Source: an uncultured Lysobacter sp.
GTDB taxonomy: Bacteria > Pseudomonadota > Gammaproteobacteria > Xanthomonadales > Xanthomonadaceae
Length of the DNA stretch: 5,462 bases
Assembly: GCA_943913335.1 (NCBI GenBank)
Contig: CALTXS010000079.1
Span: forward strand, 1 to 5,462
Direction: 5' to 3'
Of this stretch, positions 1-5,462 are shown piece after piece. The position numbers and the translations under genes are program-made. The notes under the pieces were generated by a model. It was not told the DNA's origin and did no database searches. It worked only from the letters and a program-made list of their open reading frames with translations. The first letter of the stretch is position 1; every line of letters begins with the position of its first letter.

Positions 1-450
1 CGCATCAAACAGGACCTCGGGACGGTACGCCTCGATCCGCACGTGCTCGGCTCGCGCATGCGGCAGCCCCAACTGGCGGATGGCCTCGCGCATAAACCGC
101 ACCTTCTTGCCGGCGCTCTCCAGCATGGTCACGTGCAGCTCGGGATAAATCACGCTCAGAACGATGCCCGGCAATCCGGCCCCGGCTCCCAAATCGGCGA
201 TCGAGCCGCCCTGCGCTGCCAAATCGCGCACCGAAGCGTGCATCGCCGCCGAATCGAGCACGTGCTTGACCACCATTTCGTACGGCTCGGTGATTGCCGT
301 CAGGTTGTACGTGGCGTTCCACTTGAGCATCAGCGCCAGATACTGCAGCAGCTGCTCAGACAGGCGGTCGCCCTCCAGACCCAAGCTATTCAGGCCGGAA
401 ATCAGGGGTTCGCGCTGCGCCGCCAGCGCCGGAGGAATCTCAATCGTCAT
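1..450 (-). CDS. rsmG: 16S rRNA (guanine527-N7)-methyltransferase RsmG, C-terminus cut by window edge
   Basis: RsmG (GidB) transfers a methyl group from S-adenosylmethionine to N7 of G527 in the 530 loop of 16S rRNA; in known bacteria its loss gives low-level streptomycin resistance. The visible 150 residues are the N-terminal part of a protein usually about 205-215 long. The family-typical KWNATYNLTAIT lies at residues 43-54, followed by the HVLDS segment at 63-67. The SAM-binding glycine loop, ADLGAGAGLPGI, is at 85-96, and the acidic residue ending strand 2 is E111 in MLESAGKK. The reading frame is open to base 1, so the C-terminal third lies outside the window. The start is the ATG at 450-448, the only one that gives the usual N-terminal length. 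It has no good Shine-Dalgarno and overlaps the end of the upstream PPTase gene by 11 nt, which suggests translational coupling. Recognition of the family is secure. Confidence 0.94.
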   Translation of the reverse strand, partial: MTIEIPPALAAQREPLISGLNSLGLEGDRLSEQLLQYLALMLKWNATYNLTAITEPYEMVVKHVLDSAAMHASVRDLAAQGGSIADLGAGAGLPGIVLSVIYPELHVTMLESAGKKVRFMREAIRQLGLPHARAEHVRIEAYRPEVLFDA

Positions 451-1015
451 GCGCCACAGTGTACCGATCGCGCCATGCCAGTGCACCGATATAGCCTTCG
501 CCCGCAGCAAGTTCGCTTACATTCCAGTCCGAAGGCACGCCCAACGCTGGACTCACCGCCAGCAGCTGCCAGTCGCCCGGCTCTTTAGTGAACTCGACGA
601 ACCGCAATCCGTGCGCGAGTCCCTGACCGATGGCTTTCAACAGCGCCTCTTTGCGAACCCACAGACGCAGAAAATCATCCTCATCTGTCAGTTGCGCACA
701 TTCGCCGGGCAACAAAAATCGCGACGCCACACGTTGCCACTGCGGTCGCGAACGCACCTGTTCGATATCGATACCGACACGATGTTGCGATGACCATGCC
801 ATCGCCAGCAGCTCACCGCTATGCGACCAATTGCAATCAACATCCGGCAATTGAATTTGCGGTCGACCTTTTTTGCTGCGCACAAAAATCGGTGCTTCAA
901 GCAACAATAACTCCTGCTGCAAAAAAGTCGCCACTTGCACTTCCGTCCTCACACCATGCTGACGTTGGTGAATCAATACCGAGGGAAATGTTGGGCTCAT
1001 GCACGAATTTTGCAT
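440..1015 (-). CDS. 4'-phosphopantetheinyl transferase, Sfp/AcpT-like
   Basis: This cytoplasmic enzyme family moves the 4'-phosphopantetheine arm of coenzyme A onto a conserved serine of carrier proteins (fatty acid, polyketide or peptide synthesis). Counting from the ATG at 1015, the motifs seen are NWSHSGEL at residues 62-69, VGIDIE at 80-85 (D83 and E85 would bind magnesium) and FLRLWVRKEALLKAIGQGL at 115-133. The last is the WxxKEA signature, with catalytic-type E123 and K122. At 191 residues it is between AcpS (about 125) and the longer Sfp proteins (about 225), as in the AcpT-like group. Start choice is uncertain: TTG at 1018, ATG at 1015 and ATG at 1000 are all in frame and none has a clear ribosome binding site. 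The stop at 440-442 overlaps rsmG. Which carrier protein it serves cannot be told: no synthase gene is in view. It could be the cell's general PPTase or one dedicated to a secondary pathway. Confidence 0.88.
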   Translation of the reverse strand: MQNSCMSPTFPSVLIHQRQHGVRTEVQVATFLQQELLLLEAPIFVRSKKGRPQIQLPDVDCNWSHSGELLAMAWSSQHRVGIDIEQVRSRPQWQRVASRFLLPGECAQLTDEDDFLRLWVRKEALLKAIGQGLAHGLRFVEFTKEPGDWQLLAVSPALGVPSDWNVSELAAGEGYIGALAWRDRYTVAHDD

Positions 1016-1062
1016 CAATTGATGTTTTTTGCCTAAAAGTGGCGTATAAAAATTAGGAAGGG

Positions 1063-1091
1063 TTGCCGGTCACGTGATGGATACCTGCAAT
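1063..1091 (+). promoter_or_regulatory. weak candidate sigma70-type promoter for the small membrane protein gene
   Basis: TTGCCG (1063-1068) and TGCAAT (1086-1091) are 17 nt apart, each matching 4 of 6 consensus bases. Transcription from here would leave a leader of roughly 75 nt before the ATG at 1173. It lies in the 157-nt divergent gap between the PPTase gene and this gene. The match is poor and could be chance; I see nothing better in the gap. Confidence 0.2.
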
Positions 1092-1157
1092 GACCGACAC
1101 AATCCTGTTGCAAAGCAAGACGTAGTTGTTTGCGTTTCAAAAACACATTGAATTTAC

Positions 1158-1164
1158 AGAGGAG
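1158..1164 (+). promoter_or_regulatory. strong ribosome binding site for the small membrane protein gene
   Basis: AGAGGAG is complementary to the 3' end of 16S rRNA and ends 8 nt before the ATG at 1173. It is one of the best Shine-Dalgarno sequences in the window, fixes the start of this short gene and argues that the gene is real and well translated. Confidence 0.75.
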
Positions 1165-1172
1165 TTGTATCT

Positions 1173-1445
1173 ATGGGTTGGTTGATTCTGCTGATTGTCG
1201 GTGGCGTCCTGGGTTGGCTGGCTAGTTTGGTCATGCGTACGGACGGCCAACAAGGCCTGTTTCTGAATGTTGTGGTTGGCATTGTTGGCGCGCTGCTGGG
1301 TGGCTTTGTTGCTCCCATGCTCGGCATCACCGGTGCCAACATTGCCGAAGGCAACTTGTCGTTCCAAAGCATCGCCGTGTCGTTTGTCGGCGCGCTGATC
1401 TTGCTGGCACTGGTGAACCTGGTGCGCCGCGGTCGCATCCGCTAA
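1173..1445 (+). CDS. GlsB/YeaQ/YmgE-family small inner-membrane protein
   Basis: This 90-residue, very hydrophobic protein is of the family often labelled 'transglycosylase-associated', whose biochemical role is not established; some members are stress-induced. Three membrane segments are visible, at about residues 2-20, 31-50 and 66-84. Family-type glycine patterns are present: GGVLGWLAS in the first helix and NVVVGIVGALLGGF in the second. A short loop with TDGQQG joins helices 1 and 2, and the chain ends in a basic tail, RRGRIR, expected to face the cytoplasm by the positive-inside rule. Length is typical of the family (about 80-90). The start is fixed by AGAGGAG 8 nt upstream. The gene stands alone, diverging from the PPTase gene and converging on glnA, with a hairpin terminator 20 nt after its stop, so it is probably monocistronic. 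Family assignment is firm; no specific function can be read from the sequence. Confidence 0.9.
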   Translation: MGWLILLIVGGVLGWLASLVMRTDGQQGLFLNVVVGIVGALLGGFVAPMLGITGANIAEGNLSFQSIAVSFVGALILLALVNLVRRGRIR

Positions 1446-1465
1446 GTAAGCACAGCACCTCAAGT

Positions 1466-1495
1466 GAAACGGCCGCCCTGTTGGGCGGCCGTTTC
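1466..1495. terminator. bidirectional hairpin terminator between converging genes
   Basis: A perfect 13-bp inverted repeat: left arm GAAACGGCCGCCC (1466-1478), loop TGTT (1479-1482), right arm GGGCGGCCGTTTC (1483-1495). The core is GC-rich and the outer bases give a short, interrupted T run on each strand (GTTTCGTTT on plus), so either direction could terminate. It lies 20 nt after the small membrane protein gene and 29 nt beyond the glnA stop, where a shared terminator is expected. The U-tract is weaker than in a textbook intrinsic terminator. Confidence 0.82.
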
Positions 1496-1524
1496 GTTTG
1501 CGAGGCAGTAATGCCGGGGCGCAA

Positions 1525-2925
1525 TCAGTTGGCGAAATACATCTGATATTCCAACGGGTGCGTTGCAGCGCGGAACTGCGTCACTTCCTTCATCTTGACG
1601 CCGATGTACGCATCAATGAAGTCGTCGGTGAACACGCCGCCGGCCTTCAGGAAGTCGCGATCCTTGTCCAGCGCTTCGAGCGCCTGATCCAGCGAATGGC
1701 AGACGGTCGGGATGCCCTTTTCCTCTTCGGGCGGCAGATCGTACAGATCCTTGTCGCTCGGTGCACCCGGGTCGATCTGGTTCTTGATGCCGTCGAGGCC
1801 GGCCATCATCAGAGCAGCAAAGGTCAGGTAACCCGAGTTCATCGGATCCGGGAAGCGGAATTCGATGCGGCGGCCCTTGGGGTTGGCCACGTACGGGATA
1901 CGGCACGAAGCCGAACGGTTGGATGCCGAGTACGCCAGCATGACCGGGGCTTCGAAGCCCGGCACCAGGCGCTTGTACGAGTTGGTGGTGGCGTTGGCGA
2001 AGGCATTGATGGCGCGCGCATGCTTGAACACACCGCCGATGTACCACAGCGCCAGTTGCGACAGACCGCCGTAACCGTCACCGTTGAACAGGTTGGTGCC
2101 GTCCTTACCCAGCGACTGATGCACGTGCATACCCGAACCGTTGTCACCGACGATCGGCTTGGGCATAAAGGTGGCGACCTTGCCGTGATGATGCGCGACG
2201 TTCTTGACGATGTACTTAAGCATTTGCAGCTCGTCGGCCTTGCGCGTCAGCGTGTTGAACTTAGTGCCGATTTCGCACTGACCGGCGTTCGCCACTTCGT
2301 GGTGATGCACTTCGACCGTTTGACCGGCCAGTTCCAGCAGCTTGCACATTTCGGCGCGAATGTCGTGCAGCGTATCGACCGGCGGCACGGGGAAATAACC
2401 GCCTTTGACCGTAGGACGGTAGGCATTGCTGCCGTGCACGTCCCAGCTCGCTTCCTCGGAATCGATTTCAAAGAAAGTGTGGCCCATGTCGTTGCCGAAG
2501 CGCACGTTGTCGAACACGAAGAACTCCGGTTCCGGACCGAAGAAGGCGGTGTCCGCCACACCCGATGCCTGCAGATACGCCTCGGCGCGCTTGGCGATAC
2601 CGCGCGGGTCGCGCTCATAGCCTTGCATCGTGGTCGGATCGAGCACGTCGCAGGTCATGATCAGCGTCGGGTATTCCATGAAGGGGTCGAGCACTGCCGT
2701 GTCGGGATCGGGCAGCAGGACCATGTCGCTCTGCTGGATGCCGCGCCAGCCGACGATGGAGCTGCCATCGAACATCTTGCCGTCTTCGAACAACGAAGGT
2801 TCAACCACGCTGACCGGGAAGGTCACGTGATGCCACACGCCTCGCATATCGGTAAAACGCAGGTCCAGGAATTCGATCTCGTGTTCTTCGATCAGTTTTT
2901 CGATGTGCTTAATAGCGGACGACAT
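1525..2925 (-). CDS. glnA: glutamine synthetase, type I (GlnA)
   Basis: GlnA makes glutamine from glutamate, ammonia and ATP in the cytoplasm and is the main entry point for ammonium; family members are dodecamers. From the ATG at 2925 the protein has 466 residues, close to the usual 468-471. It shows the N-terminal FLDLRFTD (19-26), the GS signature FDGSSIVGW (52-60), the ATP-binding [16 protein letters not shown] (256-271), and EFRFPDP followed by [14 protein letters not shown]. The [11 protein letters not shown] segment carries Y395 (codon 1741-1743), matching the tyrosine adenylylated by GlnE in enterobacterial GlnA, so this is the GSI-beta type. The frame extends upstream to a TTG at 2943, but that start has no ribosome site; ATG 2925 has a weak GAGA (2935-2938) 9 nt before it and gives the family-typical N-terminus. 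The gene is monocistronic here. I found no sigma54 -24/-12 element or NtrC-type palindrome in the 180 nt upstream. Confidence 0.97.
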   Translation of the reverse strand: MSSAIKHIEKLIEEHEIEFLDLRFTDMRGVWHHVTFPVSVVEPSLFEDGKMFDGSSIVGWRGIQQSDMVLLPDPDTAVLDPFMEYPTLIMTCDVLDPTTMQGYERDPRGIAKRAEAYLQASGVADTAFFGPEPEFFVFDNVRFGNDMGHTFFEIDSEEASWDVHGSNAYRPTVKGGYFPVPPVDTLHDIRAEMCKLLELAGQTVEVHHHEVANAGQCEIGTKFNTLTRKADELQMLKYIVKNVAHHHGKVATFMPKPIVGDNGSGMHVHQSLGKDGTNLFNGDGYGGLSQLALWYIGGVFKHARAINAFANATTNSYKRLVPGFEAPVMLAYSASNRSASCRIPYVANPKGRRIEFRFPDPMNSGYLTFAALMMAGLDGIKNQIDPGAPSDKDLYDLPPEEEKGIPTVCHSLDQALEALDKDRDFLKAGGVFTDDFIDAYIGVKMKEVTQFRAATHPLEYQMYFAN

Positions 2926-3050
2926 GGCGGCGGGTCTCGGCAATAAAAATAGGAGGAGGCGGTGGCAGAAGCGGCCCGCCGCGATGCGCGACGGATGCGG
3001 TTTTTATTGTGCCTGATTTTTTTGCGGCTGCAGCATTTGCAATCGAATGT

Positions 3051-3079
3051 TTTTCACATCCGATCCGCTATGCTATACG
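3051..3079 (+). promoter_or_regulatory. candidate extended -10 promoter for uppP
   Basis: TATACG (3074-3079) is preceded by TGC, forming an extended -10 element. TTTTCA (3051-3056) lies 17 nt upstream as a poor -35; the overlapping TTCACA at 3053-3058 matches better but leaves only 15 nt. Transcription would begin near 3086, giving a leader of about 20 nt before the uppP ATG at 3106. It lies in the 180-nt gap shared with divergent glnA; no equally good promoter was seen for glnA on the other strand. Confidence 0.4.
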
Positions 3080-3105
3080 GTTTTAAGCAACCTCCGGAAC
3101 CGATC

Positions 3106-3912
3106 ATGCTCGAATCGCTCAAGGCCCTGTTACTGGGCATCATCGAAGGCATCACCGAGTTCCTGCCGATCTCGAGCACGGGTCACCTGATCATCGCGGA
3201 GCGCTGGCTGGGCCATCGTAGCGATCTGTTCAATATCGCCATTCAGGCCGGTGCCATCCTGGCCGTGGTGGTGATTTACCGCCGACGCCTGTGGGATTTG
3301 GCCACCCGGTTCTTCACGGATGCCACCGCCCGCACGTACACGCTCAAGCTTGGCGTGGCCTTCGTCGTCACTGCGGCATTGGGGATTGCGGTCAAGAAAA
3401 TGGGCTTTGAACTGCCCGAAGAGGTCCGGCCCATCGCCTGGGCCCTGCTGATCGGCGCGATCTGGATGGTAGTGGCCGAGGCCATCGCTTCGCGTCGTGC
3501 TGCCAAGCTGGGCGAGCAGACCGAGATTTCGTGGCTAACGGCCGTGCTGGTGGGTGTCGCGCAAGTGGTGGCGGGTGTGTTCCCGGGCACCTCGCGCAGT
3601 GCCTCGACCATTTTTGTGGCCCTGCTGGCCGGCACCACCTCGCGTCCGGCCGCTACCGAGTTTGCCTTTCTGGTCGGCATTCCGACCATGTTCGCCGCCA
3701 CCGGTTATGAATTGCTCGATGTGGTCGCCTCGGGCCAGGCTGCACACGAGAACTGGAGCTCGCTGGCCATTGCCTTCGTCGCCTCGATGATCACCGCGTT
3801 CGTCGCCGTAAAGTGGCTGCTGCGCTACATCGAGACCCATAACTTCAATGGGTTTGCGGCGTATCGTGTGGTGCTGGCGGTGGCGCTGCTGGCGCTGATC
3901 CCGGCGGTGTAA
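3106..3912 (+). CDS. uppP: undecaprenyl-diphosphate phosphatase UppP (BacA)
   Basis: UppP is an inner-membrane enzyme that removes a phosphate from undecaprenyl diphosphate, regenerating the lipid carrier for peptidoglycan and other surface polymers; extra copies give bacitracin resistance. The 268-residue product matches the usual length of about 265-275. Signature one, EGITEFLPISSTGHL, is at residues 14-28, with E14, E18, S24 and H27 as likely active-site residues. Signature two, FPGTSRSAST, is at 159-168, with R164. The rest is a run of hydrophobic segments ending in YRVVLAVALLALIPAV. The frame stays open back to a GTG at 2962, but ATG 3106 is preferred because family similarity begins at MLESLKALLLGIIEG; GGAA at 3096-3099 is a modest ribosome site 6 nt before it. 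The alanine in SRSAS, where many members have glycine, is a tolerated variation as far as I know. Its last 68 nt overlap a minus-strand gene. Confidence 0.97.
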   Translation: MLESLKALLLGIIEGITEFLPISSTGHLIIAERWLGHRSDLFNIAIQAGAILAVVVIYRRRLWDLATRFFTDATARTYTLKLGVAFVVTAALGIAVKKMGFELPEEVRPIAWALLIGAIWMVVAEAIASRRAAKLGEQTEISWLTAVLVGVAQVVAGVFPGTSRSASTIFVALLAGTTSRPAATEFAFLVGIPTMFAATGYELLDVVASGQAAHENWSSLAIAFVASMITAFVAVKWLLRYIETHNFNGFAAYRVVLAVALLALIPAV

Positions 3913-4291
3913 ACACCGGCCGACCGTCACGGTCGGTCACTTGCGCGCCCAGTACGGTGGCCAGGTGCACCGCGGCCACGGTCAGCGCTTGCTTGGATTT
4001 GGGGTTAAAGCGTTTGCGCTTGAGTTTGAAGCGCGCCTCGCCCGTGCCCTGATCGAAATCAAACGCATCGACCCAAATCCGCGGCTTGCCACGCAGGCGG
4101 CGCCACAGGCTATTGGGCTGCAGCAGATCGAGATCGCCGCGGATCTGGCGGACGATGATCGCTTCGCCCTGATAGCCGTTGGCGACCGACGACTCGGCAT
4201 GCAGCCGTAGGTTACGCGCCTGACCGGCAGCCGCCACCCACTCGCCCAGCGTCAGGGGCGCGCCGGACCGCACGATTCGGAACAAGGTCAC
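3845..4291 (-). CDS. unrecognised 148-residue protein with proline-rich tail
   Basis: I do not recognise a family. The product has no signal peptide or membrane segment and should be soluble. Residues about 1-60 are mixed, including the stretch GEAIIVRQIRGDLDLLQP. A middle segment is rich in basic and aromatic residues (LWRRLRGKPRIWVDAFDFD, then KLKRKRFNPKSK), which could bind nucleic acid or an acidic partner, but that is only a guess from composition. The last 25 or so residues are low-complexity, rich in proline and alanine (TPPGSAPAAPPPAP), and are mostly encoded on the strand opposite the 3' end of uppP. The start is GTG at 4291, 3 nt after the upstream gene's stop, with AAGG (4303-4306) 11 nt before it inside that gene; no ATG start is available. 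The tight spacing supports a real, co-transcribed third gene. The body is probably genuine; whether the tail is conserved cannot be judged. Confidence 0.72.
   Translation of the reverse strand: MTLFRIVRSGAPLTLGEWVAAAGQARNLRLHAESSVANGYQGEAIIVRQIRGDLDLLQPNSLWRRLRGKPRIWVDAFDFDQGTGEARFKLKRKRFNPKSKQALTVAAVHLATVLGAQVTDRDGRPVFTPPGSAPAAPPPAPHDTPQTH
3905..3936 (+). terminator. two adjacent small inverted repeats at the uppP stop; doubtful terminator
   Basis: CGGTG (3905-3909) pairs with CACCG (3914-3918) around the uppP stop codon. Directly after it CCGACCG (3920-3926) pairs with CGGTCGG (3930-3936) around a 3-nt loop. No T run follows either, so intrinsic termination is doubtful. Both lie inside the opposite-strand reading frame of the unknown protein, so the symmetry may be incidental to coding. 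I saw no better terminator for uppP. Confidence 0.22.
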
Positions 4292-4294
4292 GGA

Positions 4295-4930
4295 TTACAG
4301 CGCCTTGTGCAGTTTCGGATGCAGAGAATAGGTCGCGTAGATGGCATCTTCGGCCACGATATGGCCGCGCATGGCCCGTAGTGCCTGATCGGCGGTGTAC
4401 CGCTCGGGCAGGTTCAAACTCGGCACATCGAGCGCAAAGAGCCGGAAAAAGTAACGGTGTTCGCGCTGATCATTCGGCGGCGGGAAGGCGCCGTCGTAGC
4501 CGTGCCAGTCGCCGGCCATGTCCGGATCGGTCGCAAACCAACCCGTGTAATCGTTCAGACCTTGCTTGCCATTGCCCGGACCGACGGCTGAGGGCGCTTT
4601 GCCCTTGGCCGTGACGCCGTTACAGTGCGCCGCCTCGACGATCTCACGGGTGGCGGCATCGATATCCACCACGATCCAATGGGTGAACTCGGTACGTGCC
4701 TGTCGCAGCGGGATTTCGATGTCGGGCACACCGGCCATTTCCGGGCGGGTCGGCACATCGGTATCAACCACCCACAGCACGAACGATTGAGTGCCTGCAG
4801 GCACATCGGTCCAGCTCAGATGCGGGTTGCGGTTGTCGGCAAAGCCATATCCGTCGGCATCGGGTTTGCCGGCCGCGTAACGGACCGGCAGCACGCCGCG
4901 ATGTTCAAAGCTGTCACTGTGCAATTTCAT
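4295..4930 (-). CDS. YbhB/YbcL-type PEBP (Raf kinase inhibitor-like) protein, long form
   Basis: Phosphatidylethanolamine-binding-family proteins share a beta fold with a small anion-binding pocket. The bacterial YbhB/YbcL members have no settled function. Family features in order: NRNPHLSW (33-40), DTDVP (56-60, the DPDAP position), FTHWIVVDI (82-90, with pocket-type H84), LNDYTGWFA (125-133), GYDGAFPPPND (144-154), EHRYFFRLFALD (157-168) and GHIVAEDAIYATY near the C-terminus. At 211 residues it is longer than E. coli YbhB (about 158). The extra length lies mainly between DTDVP and FTHW and around LNDYTGWFA, as in a known long subgroup. There is no signal peptide, so it should be cytoplasmic. 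The segment usually reading GPCPP has AF in place of PC here. The ATG at 4930 is 5 nt after the preceding stop, with GGAGG (4941-4945) 10 nt upstream, making it the middle gene of a probable operon. Confidence 0.93.
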   Translation of the reverse strand: MKLHSDSFEHRGVLPVRYAAGKPDADGYGFADNRNPHLSWTDVPAGTQSFVLWVVDTDVPTRPEMAGVPDIEIPLRQARTEFTHWIVVDIDAATREIVEAAHCNGVTAKGKAPSAVGPGNGKQGLNDYTGWFATDPDMAGDWHGYDGAFPPPNDQREHRYFFRLFALDVPSLNLPERYTADQALRAMRGHIVAEDAIYATYSLHPKLHKAL

Positions 4931-4935
4931 GGCGC

Positions 4936-5462
4936 TTAGGCCTCCGCGTAGCCCAGTCGGACGGCAACGTCCTTGAGACGGTCAAAGCCGGCCTGCAGGG
5001 CCGGTGCGTAGTGACGCCAGTGCCCCTTGGGCAGCGACTTGTGCTGCAGGGCGCCGTCGTCCAGTGCCTGCACCGGTGCACCCAGGGCCGTGGTGACCGC
5101 GGTTTGCAGCGACAGTTCATCGGCGATGGCATCATCGAGACGGATCAGCGTCAGCGGGTACAGCTTTTGCTGTTCGATGTCGGCGACTTGATTGCAGACG
5201 GCAGCCAACCAGTCGGCGGCCTTTTCAACGCTCTCAAACCGGAACGGAGTCTGACCCGGGAAGGCCAACCAATGCAGCAGCATATCGCGCGGGTCGCGGA
5301 TTGCGACCAGCAGTTCGGCATGATTCGGATGGGCGCGCAGCACCTGCAGGAAGTTGTAATCCCACAGCAGCAGGGCGTCGACCACCGGTACGTTGGCGGG
5401 CGCGCCGCGGGCGGCCAGGCCTTCGGCCCAGCTGCCGGCCATTTGCGCCACCGTCTCATCGG
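4936..5462 (-). CDS. sulfotransferase-like protein, C-terminal part (N-terminus beyond window)
   Basis: The frame is open to the right edge, so the 174 visible residues are the end of a longer protein; a GTG at 5451 is in frame but I see no reason to start there. VAIRDPRDMLLHWLAF (residues 52-67 of the visible part) resembles the RDPRD segment that binds the 3'-phosphate of PAPS in sulfotransferases. KGHWRHYAPALQAGFDRL near the end (from about 145) resembles the C-terminal GxWRxY region of bacterial sulfotransferases. If the missing part has the P-loop (GxPRSGTT-type) motif, the enzyme would move sulfate from PAPS to an unknown acceptor. Similar C-termini occur, to my recollection, in TPR-containing proteins, so an N-terminal TPR region is possible. 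One oddity is H63 where active sulfotransferases usually have serine. It heads the visible part of a three-gene minus-strand cluster. The coding region is secure; the function is tentative. Confidence 0.7.
   Translation of the reverse strand, partial: DETVAQMAGSWAEGLAARGAPANVPVVDALLLWDYNFLQVLRAHPNHAELLVAIRDPRDMLLHWLAFPGQTPFRFESVEKAADWLAAVCNQVADIEQQKLYPLTLIRLDDAIADELSLQTAVTTALGAPVQALDDGALQHKSLPKGHWRHYAPALQAGFDRLKDVAVRLGYAEA
4941..4945 (-). promoter_or_regulatory. ribosome binding site of the PEBP gene, inside the preceding coding sequence
   Basis: GGAGG on the minus strand lies within the last codons of the sulfotransferase-like gene and ends 10 nt before the PEBP ATG at 4930. Ribosomes finishing the first gene would uncover or reuse it, which supports coupled translation and confirms the PEBP start. 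Confidence 0.65.

Noticed and set aside
43..793. Two long plus-strand open frames opposite rsmG and the PPTase gene
   Set aside because: Their translations are low in structure and lack motifs, whereas both minus-strand genes have clear catalytic signatures across the same bases.
1070..1077. Perfect palindrome TCACGTGA in the divergent gap, with GGTCACGTGATG repeated near 2823-2834
   Set aside because: An 8-bp palindrome is common by chance, and the second copy lies inside the glnA coding region, so a regulatory site cannot be supported.
2943..2945. TTG-based longer start for glnA (472 residues)
   Set aside because: TTG at 2943 has no ribosome binding site, and the added MPRPAA is not family-like; ATG at 2925 gives the usual N-terminus.
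1498..2946. A plus-strand open frame of 482 codons lying opposite glnA
   Set aside because: It is a mirror of glnA codon use in GC-rich DNA. The translation is rich in H, R, V and D without any family motif, and its entire length is covered by an unmistakable glutamine synthetase.
3010..3045. Possible sigma54 promoter for glnA (minus strand AGGCAC followed by a GC)
   Set aside because: The distance between the GG and GC elements is 13 nt instead of the required 10, and no TTGC block is present at the right place.
4381..4939. Several open frames on both strands within the PEBP gene
   Set aside because: They are shadows; the minus-strand PEBP frame carries all the family motifs, a good ribosome site and proper spacing to its neighbours.

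Overview
The window looks like an ordinary piece of chromosome from a moderately GC-rich Gram-negative proteobacterium. A betaproteobacterium is my best guess, from overall protein resemblance rather than any single diagnostic marker. Seven coding sequences fill almost all of it, two of them cut by the window edges. There is no RNA gene, insertion sequence, CRISPR array, attachment site or phage gene that I can support, and I found no multi-gene system that looks undescribed.

Layout. On the left, a minus-strand pair reads leftward: an Sfp-type 4'-phosphopantetheinyl transferase (440-1015), whose end overlaps by 11 nt the start of rsmG, the 16S rRNA m7G methyltransferase gene (1-450, cut by the left edge). 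Across a 157-nt divergent gap, a small GlsB/YeaQ/YmgE-type membrane protein gene (1173-1445) reads rightward. It ends at a perfect 13-bp hairpin (1466-1495), which also lies beyond the end of the convergent glnA gene (type I glutamine synthetase, 1525-2925, minus strand). glnA and uppP (undecaprenyl-diphosphate phosphatase, 3106-3912, plus strand) diverge from a shared 180-nt upstream region.

On the right, a tightly packed minus-strand cluster reads leftward: the C-terminal part of a sulfotransferase-like protein (4936-5462, cut by the right edge), a PEBP/Raf-kinase-inhibitor-like protein (4295-4930) and an unrecognised 148-residue protein (3845-4291). The gaps are 5 and 3 nt, so they are probably one transcript. 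The last gene runs 68 nt into the 3' end of uppP on the opposite strand.

The genes are mostly housekeeping and functionally unrelated: ribosome modification, carrier-protein activation, nitrogen assimilation and recycling of the cell-wall lipid carrier. The less understood part is the right-hand cluster. The points most worth a second look are the unknown protein with its antisense-encoded proline-rich tail, the non-canonical residue in the sulfotransferase-like motif, the PPTase-rsmG coupling, and a strong but apparently unused Shine-Dalgarno/GTG upstream of and in frame with uppP.
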